Below, one piece after another: positions 57,235 through 64,000 of a stretch of DNA of 64,000 bases. How positions within the stretch are numbered: position 1 is the stretch's first letter; each line of letters starts with the position of its first letter. The stretch is from contig NZ_JAGHRO010000001.1 in NCBI RefSeq assembly GCF_017743735.1, positions 744,001 through 808,000 of the forward strand, written 5' to 3'. Source of the stretch: Shimia sp. R9_2. Its GTDB lineage: Bacteria > Pseudomonadota > Alphaproteobacteria > Rhodobacterales > Rhodobacteraceae. Position numbers and translations under genes: made by a program. Under the pieces are notes generated by a model. That model saw nothing but the letters and a program-made list of their open reading frames with translations, was not told where the DNA came from and did not search any database.

Positions 57235-58305
57235 ATGACGCAGGGAACAATAACCGTTGACACCAGCAGCCCTGTTTTGGTGACAGGGGCCACGGGCTAT
57301 GTGGCGGGTTGGATTGTGAAAGGCCTGCTGGAGGCGGGTGCCACCGTTCATGCAGCGGTGCGCGATCCGGGCAATGCGGCCAAGGTGGCCCATCTGACCA
57401 AGATTGCGGATCAGTCAGACGGGACCTTGAAGCTGTTTGCGGCGGACCTGTTGCAAGAGGGCAGCTATGCAGAGGCGATGCAGGGCTGTGAGATCGTGTT
57501 TCACACCGCCTCGCCTTTCACTGCGCGTGTGGATGACCCGCAAAAAGAGTTGGTAGATCCGGCGCTCAACGGTACGCGCAATGTGCTGGATCAGGCCTCT
57601 GCCACGGAAAGCGTGCGCCGGGTGGTGCTGACCAGCTCAGTGGTGTCGATTTACACGGATGCGGTGGAATGCGCCGATGCGCCGGGGGGGCAGCTGACCG
57701 AGGCGGTCTGGAACACTTCGGCTTCGCTGGAGTATCAGCCCTACAGCCTGTCAAAAACGCTGGCCGAAAAAGCCGCCTGGGAGATCGCCGACGCGCAGGA
57801 TCAGTGGAAGCTTGTGGTGATCAACCCGGCGCTGGTGATTGGCCCGTCGCTGCAGAAAAGCCCGACTTCGGAAAGCTTCCATCTGGTTCAGATGCTGGCA
57901 AGTGGTGCGATGAAATCCGGCGCGCCCCGCTATGGGATGGGCGTGGTGGATGTGCGCGACGTGGCGCAGGCCCACCTGGCTGCCGCCTATCTGGAAGAGG
58001 CCGAAGGGCGGCACATCGTGTCAGCACAGAGCGCGGATTTCTTTGAAATGGCAGAGGCGCTGCGGCCCCGGTTTGGTAAAGACTATGCCCTGCCCACACG
58101 GGTTGCCCCCAAATGGCTGGTCTGGTTGCTTGGCCCGTCAATGGACATGCCGCGCAAGATGGTCAGCCGCAACGTGAATGTGCGCTGGAAAGCGGACAAC
58201 AGCAAAAGCAAGCGCGCGCTGGGTATGACTTATCGTCCGATGCGTGAAAGCCTGGAAGACATGATGGACAAAATGATCTCCGACGGCGCGTTTGCTGCTA
58301 AATGA
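57235..58305 (+). CDS. NAD-dependent epimerase/dihydroflavonol reductase-like SDR
   Basis: The 356-residue extended SDR has VLVTGATGYVAGWIVKGLLEAG at its N-terminus, a VFHTASPF motif, and the catalytic YxxxK in YQPYSLSKTLAE. It resembles aldehyde/ketone reductases of the dihydroflavonol reductase group. AAAGGA lies before the ATG. It is divergent from the ABM gene. Confidence 0.88.
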   Translation: MTQGTITVDTSSPVLVTGATGYVAGWIVKGLLEAGATVHAAVRDPGNAAKVAHLTKIADQSDGTLKLFAADLLQEGSYAEAMQGCEIVFHTASPFTARVDDPQKELVDPALNGTRNVLDQASATESVRRVVLTSSVVSIYTDAVECADAPGGQLTEAVWNTSASLEYQPYSLSKTLAEKAAWEIADAQDQWKLVVINPALVIGPSLQKSPTSESFHLVQMLASGAMKSGAPRYGMGVVDVRDVAQAHLAAAYLEEAEGRHIVSAQSADFFEMAEALRPRFGKDYALPTRVAPKWLVWLLGPSMDMPRKMVSRNVNVRWKADNSKSKRALGMTYRPMRESLEDMMDKMISDGAFAAK

Positions 58306-58309
58306 GTGA

Positions 58310-58346
58310 CGAGATAGGCGGCGGCAATTGACCTCCGCCTATCTCG
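58310..58346. terminator. Bidirectional hairpin between the SDR gene and panB
   Basis: CGAGATAGGCGG (58310-58321) pairs perfectly with CCGCCTATCTCG (58335-58346) around 13 bases. It lies between two convergent stop codons, 5 and 9 bases from them. The U runs are short, but the 12-bp stem should serve both genes. Confidence 0.75.
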
Positions 58347-58354
58347 GATTTGTC

Positions 58355-59164
58355 TCATCGATAAACCTCATCCTCTCCCGGGAAGCTGCGGTCTTTGACC
58401 TCTTCGGCGTATTGGCTCACGGCGCGTTCGATGGCGGGGCCGAGGTCGCCGTAGACTTTCACGAATTTTGGCGTCCATTCGTTCAGGCCCAGCATGTCTT
58501 CGAGCACGAGGATCTGGCCGTCACACTCGGCGGAAGCACCGATGCCGATGGTGGGGATGGGGATCTGTTTGGTGATCTTGGCGGCCAGCGGCTCGACCAT
58601 GCCCTCAAGCACAATGGCAAAGGCACCGGCCTCGGCGACGGCGCGGGCGTCTTCTTCGTGGATCGCCCAGCTGTCTTCCTCGCGGCCCTGGGTCTTAAAG
58701 CCGCCCATGACGTTTGAAGACTGTGGTGTGAGGCCGATGTGGGCCATCACCGGGATGCCGCGTTCAGTCAGGAAGCGGATGGTTTCGGCCATGCGTTTGC
58801 CGCCCTCAAGCTTCACCGCGCCACATTGGGTCTCTTTCATGATCTTGGCGGCATTGCGGAAGGCCACGGCAGGGCTTTCCTCATAGGTGCCAAAGGGCAT
58901 GTCCACCACCACAAGCGCTTTCTGAGTGCCGCGCACCACGGCTTTGCCGTGCATGATCATCAGATCGAGCGGAACGCCGACGGTGCTTTCCATACCGTGC
59001 ATGACCATGCCAAGGCTGTCGCCCACCAGAATGAAATCTGCGTATTTGTCGACAATCGCGGCGGTGTGTGCGTGATAGGAGGTCAGCGATACAATCGGCT
59101 CTCCGCCTTTGCGGGCGGCGATCTGAGGGACGGTGGTGCGGCGGAACTGGGTCTGTTTGCTCAT
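58355..59164 (-). CDS. panB: 3-methyl-2-oxobutanoate hydroxymethyltransferase
   Basis: The 269-residue TIM-barrel enzyme makes ketopantoate from alpha-ketoisovalerate and methylene-THF. The Mg-binding motif [11 protein letters not shown] and the VKLEGG segment are intact. It overlaps the panC stop by 4 bases. Confidence 0.95.
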   Translation of the reverse strand: MSKQTQFRRTTVPQIAARKGGEPIVSLTSYHAHTAAIVDKYADFILVGDSLGMVMHGMESTVGVPLDLMIMHGKAVVRGTQKALVVVDMPFGTYEESPAVAFRNAAKIMKETQCGAVKLEGGKRMAETIRFLTERGIPVMAHIGLTPQSSNVMGGFKTQGREEDSWAIHEEDARAVAEAGAFAIVLEGMVEPLAAKITKQIPIPTIGIGASAECDGQILVLEDMLGLNEWTPKFVKVYGDLGPAIERAVSQYAEEVKDRSFPGEDEVYR

Positions 59165-60009
59165 GGGGTCACTACTCTTTGGTCAATCAGAAGAATGTCG
59201 CCAAAGGCAACGGAGATCATGATGGCGGTGGGGCCGGTGAGCGGCCCGGTGAGGGTATTGAGCGTTTCGGCGGCCACGATGTCCACCCCCTTAAGGGCGG
59301 CGCGGGGCTCAGCTGAAATTGTGTCTGCGATGGCGGCCTGCAGCTGTTCGATCGTCGCATCAGCACCTGCGGCCACGGCCTCAGCCGCATCCAGCGCGCG
59401 TGACAGCACCAGCGCGGCGGCGCGGTCTTCCGGCGACAGGCGCACGTTGCGCGATGACATGGCGAGCCCGTCGGCCTCACGCACGGTGGGGGCGCCGATG
59501 ATCTGCACCGGCATGTGAAGGTCGGCGACCATGCGTTTGATGACCTGAAGCTGCTGGTAGTCTTTCTCGCCAAAGACAGCCACATCCGGTTGCACAATGT
59601 TAAACAGCCGTGCAACCACGGTGGTCACGCCGCGAAAATGGCCGGGGCGGACTTCGCCGTGCAGCATGTTGGCCAGACGGGTGGTCTCCACGATGGTTTC
59701 ATCGCCGGAAGGGTACATGGTCTCGACCTCTGGCAGGAAGACCACAGCGACACCGGCCTCTTTGAGCAGGGCGAGGTCGCGCTCCACATCCCGTGGATAG
59801 GCGTCCAGATCGGCGGCTTCGCCAAACTGGGTGGGGTTCACGAAAATCGACACGGCAATGGCGTCGGCGTGGGCTTGGGCGGTTTTGATAAGGCTCATGT
59901 GGCCTGCGTGCAGGTAGCCCATGGTGGGCACCATACCGACGCTTTGGCCATTTTGGCGCAGCCCTGCGATCGCTTGGCGGCATTCCGAAACTGAGCGGCA
60001 GATCAGCAT
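59161..60009 (-). CDS. panC: Pantoate-beta-alanine ligase
   Basis: The 282-residue ligase has the nucleotidyl-transfer HxGH motif in [11 protein letters not shown] and the KMS-like segment GLAMSSRN. It joins pantoate and beta-alanine in pantothenate synthesis. It is the first gene of the panC-panB pair; panD is not in the window. Confidence 0.95.
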   Translation of the reverse strand: MLICRSVSECRQAIAGLRQNGQSVGMVPTMGYLHAGHMSLIKTAQAHADAIAVSIFVNPTQFGEAADLDAYPRDVERDLALLKEAGVAVVFLPEVETMYPSGDETIVETTRLANMLHGEVRPGHFRGVTTVVARLFNIVQPDVAVFGEKDYQQLQVIKRMVADLHMPVQIIGAPTVREADGLAMSSRNVRLSPEDRAAALVLSRALDAAEAVAAGADATIEQLQAAIADTISAEPRAALKGVDIVAAETLNTLTGPLTGPTAIMISVAFGDILLIDQRVVTP

Positions 60010-60187
60010 ACTGGTCTGTCTCCATTTAAGGTGGGGAGGGTGTAGCGATGCTGCGGGTGCACAGCAAGGGTTTTAACCAATACGCCACGTCGCATTCGCA
60101 CAATATTGCGTCGGCTGGACCGAGAGATTCGTGGCCAATCGTTTAGACTCAGCGAAAATCATTCTTCTGCGGGGAGTCGCCTGTCTT

Positions 60188-62695
60188 ATGAAAACGAATG
60201 TCAAAGCGCTGGTAGTGGGCGGTGGTGCCGTCGGTACCTCGATTGCATATCACCTGGCCAAAGCGGGCTGGGACGATGTGATGCTGATCGAGCGGGACGA
60301 GCTGACCTCCGGCTCGACCTGGCACGCAGCTGGCCTGCTGCCGCTGTTCAACATGTCCTATGCGACAACACACATCCACCAGTACTCGGTCGACTTCTAC
60401 AAAACGCTGGAAGAAGAGACCGGCCTGAACGCGGGCTTTGCGGTTGTGGGCAACCTGCGCATGGCGCAGACCCAAGAGCGTATGGACGAGTACATGCTCT
60501 ATGCTTCCACCGCGGAGACCTGCGGCGTGGCATATGAGTGGCTGACACCGGATCAGATCAAAGAGCGCTGGCCGCTGATCGAAACCGGCGACCTGAAAGG
60601 CGCGATCTACCACACCGAAGACGGCTATATTAACCCGGCTGACGTGACCCAGGCGATGGCCAAAGGTGCCCGCCAGCGTGGTGTGGAAATTCACCGCAAG
60701 CTGCAAGCCGATGCCTTCCACTGGACCGGCACCCATTGGGAAGTCACCTGCACCAAGATGGTGGAAAAAGGCGGCAACCTGATTGAATCCGACGAGCAGG
60801 TGGTGATCACTGCCGAGCACGTTGTAACCGCCTCGGGCAACCACGCACAGCGCACCGCAAAGATGCTGGGCATCAAGATGCCAGCGATCCCGGTGGAGCA
60901 CACTTTCATCGTGATGGATCAGGACCCTGAGCTGGTCAAATGGCGTGAAGCGGGCAACCCTGAGCACCCTGTTGTGCGTGACGCCGACAATGAATCCTAT
61001 GCACGTGAAGAGCGTGGTGGCTGGATCCTCGGCATCTACGAAAAAGGCGCACCTGCGCGCTTTGAACACGGTGTGCCTGACAGCTTCCGTGCGGATCTGT
61101 TCCCGCTGGATCTCGACCGGATTGCGGATCAGTACATGGCGATGGCCGAGCGTGTGCCCTCCTGTGCCGAATCCGGCCTGAAAGACGACTTCAACGGCCC
61201 AATCTGCTACACCCCAGACGGCAACCCGCTTGTGGGTCCGGCCCCTGGTCTGCGCAACATGTGGCTGGCGGAAGGCTTCTCCTTTGGCATCACCGCGGCA
61301 GGCGGTACCGGTTACTACCTCGCACAGATGATGGTGGACGGCGAAGCCGACATCGACATGGCGAGCCTCGACCCGAAGCGCTATTCCTCCAACTGGATGA
61401 CCACCGAGTTTGCGGCGCGCAAGAACGAAGAGTGCTATGAGCACGTCTACATCCTGCACCACCCAGATGAAGAGCGTCCGGCATGTCGTCCGCTCCGCAC
61501 CTCGCCCGCCTTTGACCGTCAGAAAGAAAAAGGCGCTCAATTTGGCTGGGTGAACGGCTGGGAACGTCCGAACTACTACGGCCCGGTGGATGCGCCATCG
61601 AACTTTGACGAGGAGAACCGCTCCTTCCGCCGTGGCGGCTGGTGGCAGTATGCCGTGGATGAGGCCAAAGCGATCCGTGAAGGTGTTGGCCTGATCGACG
61701 CAACCGCCTTTACCAAACACGTTGTCAAAGGCCCCGGTGCGACCCAGTTCCTTGACTGGTTCACCTGTAACAAGCTGCCAAAGGTCGGTCGTATCAACCT
61801 GACCTACGCGCTGACCGCAGCGGGCACCACCCGCACCGAATACACCATCGTGCGCAACGGCGAGAACAACTACTACATCGTCTCCGCAGGCGCCTGGACC
61901 GAATATGACGCAGACTTCCTGCGCAAAGCGGCCGAGGACAAGATGGAAGAGTTCGGCTACATCGAAATCCAGGACGTCACCACGCAGTGGGGTGTGTTCG
62001 CGATTGCCGGGCCAAAATCCCGCGATGTGCTGAAGAAGGTCATCAGCGACGCCGATCCAAGCACCGCGCTGTCCAACAAGCGCTTCCCTTGGCTGTCTGC
62101 GCGCCAGATCGAGCTGGGCATGTGCCCTGTGAATGCGATCCGCGTGGCCTACACTGGTGAGCTTGGCTGGGAACTCCACCACCCGATCGAGATGCAGAAC
62201 TACCTCTGGGATCTGCTGGTCGATGCGGGCGCGGAGTTTGACATGAAGCTGGTTGGCGCCCGTGCGCAGAACTGGCTGCGTCAGGAGAAATCCTACCGTG
62301 CGTTTGGCACCGAGCTGGGCCGCGATGCGACCCCGGCAGAGGCCGACCTGCCGCGCTTTATCGACCTGTCCAAGGAGTTCCATGGCAAGGCCGAAATGGA
62401 AGCCAAGGGCGTGCGCTTCAAGTGCTGCACCATGCTGATCGACGGGCCGGATGATGCGGATCCTTGGGGTCGCGAAGTGCTCTACACCCCTGAGGGTGAG
62501 CGCGTTGGCCGCCTGACCTCCGGTGGCTACTCCGTTGCCTTCGAGAAATCCATCGGCATGGGCTATGTGAAGCCTGAGCTGGCGGTGGAAGGCACCAAGC
62601 TGAAGGTGAAGATGCAGGACAAGCTGTGGGATGCGGTTGTGACCTGTGACAGCCCTTACGATCCGAAGAACGAAACCATTCGGAAAGACGGTTAA
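60188..62695 (+). CDS. GcvT-fused FAD oxidoreductase (dimethylglycine/sarcosine dehydrogenase-like)
   Basis: The 835-residue protein has an N-terminal DAO-type FAD domain (ALVVGGGAVGTSIAYHL), the STWHAAGL segment whose His is the covalent FAD site in dimethylglycine dehydrogenase, an FAO_M middle domain and C-terminal GCV_T and GCV_T_C folate-binding domains. It should demethylate a methylated glycine and move the one-carbon unit to tetrahydrofolate. The start at 60188 follows GGGGAG. An in-frame ATG at 60131 lacks this. Confidence 0.9.
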   Translation: MKTNVKALVVGGGAVGTSIAYHLAKAGWDDVMLIERDELTSGSTWHAAGLLPLFNMSYATTHIHQYSVDFYKTLEEETGLNAGFAVVGNLRMAQTQERMDEYMLYASTAETCGVAYEWLTPDQIKERWPLIETGDLKGAIYHTEDGYINPADVTQAMAKGARQRGVEIHRKLQADAFHWTGTHWEVTCTKMVEKGGNLIESDEQVVITAEHVVTASGNHAQRTAKMLGIKMPAIPVEHTFIVMDQDPELVKWREAGNPEHPVVRDADNESYAREERGGWILGIYEKGAPARFEHGVPDSFRADLFPLDLDRIADQYMAMAERVPSCAESGLKDDFNGPICYTPDGNPLVGPAPGLRNMWLAEGFSFGITAAGGTGYYLAQMMVDGEADIDMASLDPKRYSSNWMTTEFAARKNEECYEHVYILHHPDEERPACRPLRTSPAFDRQKEKGAQFGWVNGWERPNYYGPVDAPSNFDEENRSFRRGGWWQYAVDEAKAIREGVGLIDATAFTKHVVKGPGATQFLDWFTCNKLPKVGRINLTYALTAAGTTRTEYTIVRNGENNYYIVSAGAWTEYDADFLRKAAEDKMEEFGYIEIQDVTTQWGVFAIAGPKSRDVLKKVISDADPSTALSNKRFPWLSARQIELGMCPVNAIRVAYTGELGWELHHPIEMQNYLWDLLVDAGAEFDMKLVGARAQNWLRQEKSYRAFGTELGRDATPAEADLPRFIDLSKEFHGKAEMEAKGVRFKCCTMLIDGPDDADPWGREVLYTPEGERVGRLTSGGYSVAFEKSIGMGYVKPELAVEGTKLKVKMQDKLWDAVVTCDSPYDPKNETIRKDG

Positions 62696-62713
62696 GTTTA
62701 CTCACCAAACAAG

Positions 62714-62747
62714 AAACGCCCCGCAGATTTGCGGGGCGTTTTGTTTT
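62714..62747 (+). terminator. Intrinsic terminator of the GcvT-fused oxidoreductase gene
   Basis: AACGCCCCGC pairs with GCGGGGCGTT around AGATTT and is followed by TTGTTTT, 18 bases after the stop codon. This is a textbook intrinsic terminator. Confidence 0.93.
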
Positions 62748-62778
62748 GGTCGGGGCGGTGTAAAAAAGCGCGCGGCGC

Positions 62779-63177
62779 TTAATATTCGCCTTTGGAGATG
62801 ACGCCGTCACCGTCTTTGTCGATGCTGGAGAACCACGCGCGCAGGCGGGTGTTCATCTCGTCACGGGTGACCATGCCATCCAGATTGAGATCGGTGGTGG
62901 CTCGGCTCAGCCCCTGCACGGCGCGGTTGGACAGTGAGGTTGGATGGGCCTCGGCCTCTTTGGCGCGGGCTTCGTCAAAGGCGCTGTATTCGGCGTTGTC
63001 GAGCTTGCCGTCCTGATTGGCATCAAAGGCCTCAAAGGTGCGTTTGCGCATCTCTTCCATCTCAGCCCAGGTGATGGTGCCATCCGCGTCCAGATCCCAA
63101 TCTTCAGAGGCGAGGGCGGGGGAGGTTGCAGCGAGCCCAAGCGAGAGCAGGGCGGAACAAATCAGAGATGTGCGCAT
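62779..63177 (-). CDS. Exported EF-hand calcium-binding protein
   Basis: The 132-residue protein has a signal peptide (MRTSLICSALLSLGLAATSPALA) and four EF-hand-like loops: DLDADGTITWAE, DANQDGKLDNAE, DLNLDGMVTRDE and DKDGDGVISKGE. It likely binds calcium in the periplasm. The start at 63177 gives the best signal peptide; an upstream ATG at 63213 is possible. No partner gene is evident. Confidence 0.87.
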   Translation of the reverse strand: MRTSLICSALLSLGLAATSPALASEDWDLDADGTITWAEMEEMRKRTFEAFDANQDGKLDNAEYSAFDEARAKEAEAHPTSLSNRAVQGLSRATTDLNLDGMVTRDEMNTRLRAWFSSIDKDGDGVISKGEY

Positions 63178-63317
63178 TGGAGATCCAATCATTTTAGCTA
63201 TGGTTGTGTGCACCTTAGGGCGTGGCGCGCGGGATGTCAGCCTGCGGAAAGCTCTTCAAAGCACTCAAGTGCTTTGCCCGCATACATCATGGCCGGACCG
63301 CCGCCCCTTTCCAGCGA

Positions 63318-63977
63318 TTACAGAGGTTTCTTCTGTTGCAGCAATAGGTTGTTGGCGGGCATCTCGGTCAGGGTGCCTTTGGAAAGCCCGTGTGAGGCGG
63401 CGAAGGCGTCGACGTCGGTGTCGGATTTGTACCCGATCTCCGGATCCTGTGCGCGCAGGTCTGCATCAAAGCGCTGATCGCCTTCGCTGACCAGCACGCC
63501 ATCGCGTTTGAAAGGGCCGTAGATCAGCAGCTGACCGCCCGGGGCCAGCGCTTTGGCGGCTTCGGCAATCAGGGTTTGTGCTTCGGCTGTGCTGATCAGA
63601 TGCAAAAGATTGCTGAGCAGGATCACATCCGGTGCGCCGACCTGCGCCGCCCAGCCGGGGGCGGTGGCGTCCAGATCCTGAGGGGCGGCGAGATTGGTGA
63701 GGCTGCTTTCGTCCACATAGGCCTGAATGCTGGCGCGGCGGGTGGCGTCGATTTCGGTGGGACGCCATGTGAGCGCGGGGAAGGCTTCGGCATAGGCGGC
63801 GATGTGCTGCCCGGTGCCGCTGGCGATTTCAAGAACCTCGCCCTCTGCGGGCAGGAGGTCTTTCAATGCGTCGATTAAAGGGGCGACATTGCGGGCGGCA
63901 GAGGGGGCAAAGAGTTTGCCAGCGGTGTCCGGCGTGGCCACGGAGGCGCTGTCAGGCAGGTTTAGGCGGCGGGGCAT
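63318..63977 (-). CDS. DUF938 family SAM-dependent methyltransferase-like protein
   Basis: The 219-residue protein has the SAM-binding motif VLEIASGTGQHIAAYA (about 48-63) and the DUF938 segment LLSNLLHLIS. DUF938 proteins have a Rossmann methyltransferase fold; substrates are not known. Its stop lies 105 bases from the EF-hand gene's upstream region. Confidence 0.88.
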   Translation of the reverse strand: MPRRLNLPDSASVATPDTAGKLFAPSAARNVAPLIDALKDLLPAEGEVLEIASGTGQHIAAYAEAFPALTWRPTEIDATRRASIQAYVDESSLTNLAAPQDLDATAPGWAAQVGAPDVILLSNLLHLISTAEAQTLIAEAAKALAPGGQLLIYGPFKRDGVLVSEGDQRFDADLRAQDPEIGYKSDTDVDAFAASHGLSKGTLTEMPANNLLLQQKKPL

Positions 63978-64000
63978 CAGGTGAACCTCCTTGGGTCAAG

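Noticed and set aside
60149-62383. 744-residue open frame antisense to the GcvT-fused oxidoreductase
   Set aside because: The plus-strand gene has intact domain motifs and a terminator. The antisense product has no known fold and shows the residue bias of a shadow frame.

Overview
The window looks like chromosomal DNA from a marine roseobacter-type alphaproteobacterium (Rhodobacteraceae). The grounds are the GC-rich, dense, operon-rich gene layout, a GcvT-fused dimethylglycine/sarcosine dehydrogenase-like enzyme, many peptide-type ABC transporters, a NasST-regulated nitrate operon, a BioMNY biotin transporter, a full urease operon, and several copies of a GCCTCCGGCGGGGATAT intergenic word. 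The genus is an inference. I saw no tRNA, rRNA, CRISPR array, transposase or phage gene.

Layout. 1-5620: the start of a fused TRAP permease (cut by the window edge), its TAXI-type binding protein, an RpiR-family regulator, and a divergent pair made of a beta-keto acid cleavage enzyme and a class III aminotransferase, followed by an alkaline-phosphatase-superfamily enzyme. 5762-10765: a Dpp/Opp-type ABC importer. 11131-22875: nitrate assimilation in the order nasT, nasS, structured leader, nrtA, nrtB, double ABC ATPase, nirB, nirD, nasA (minus strand). The leader between nasS and nrtA carries hexaloop hairpins and an intrinsic terminator, which is the architecture expected for ANTAR antitermination by NasT. 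23032-32921: one long minus-strand operon for uptake and breakdown of an unidentified amide- or peptide-like compound (M20 deacylase, ABC importer, cupin, S33 hydrolase, aldehyde dehydrogenase, SDR), with a divergent PAS-LuxR regulator behind a promoter region holding three TACGGT half-sites. 33852-35705: ilvD. 36264-40850: bioM-bioN-bioY followed by an acyl-CoA ligase and a thiolase that lacks the second catalytic cysteine. 40985-48093: the urease operon ureD-A-B-C-E-F-G, interrupted by four non-urease genes (a 47-residue membrane peptide, an Ala/Pro/Lys-rich protein, a secreted protein and a DUF1127 protein), behind a possible sigma-54 element.

From 48374 on the genes are mostly housekeeping or stand-alone: rpe, a lower-GC hypothetical gene in a gene-poor patch, an SH3-like exported protein, a D-2-hydroxyacid dehydrogenase, thpR, ggt, a D-lactate dehydrogenase-like flavoprotein, a two-helix membrane protein, a monooxygenase-domain membrane protein, an NAD-dependent epimerase/reductase, panB-panC, the GcvT-fused flavoprotein, an EF-hand protein and a DUF938 methyltransferase.

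The common theme is nitrogen and organic-nitrogen scavenging (nitrate, urea, peptides or amides, methylated glycines) plus vitamin supply (biotin uptake, pantothenate synthesis). Product names rest on motifs and gene order read from the sequence; substrates of the two peptide-type transporters and of both catabolic clusters are not determined.
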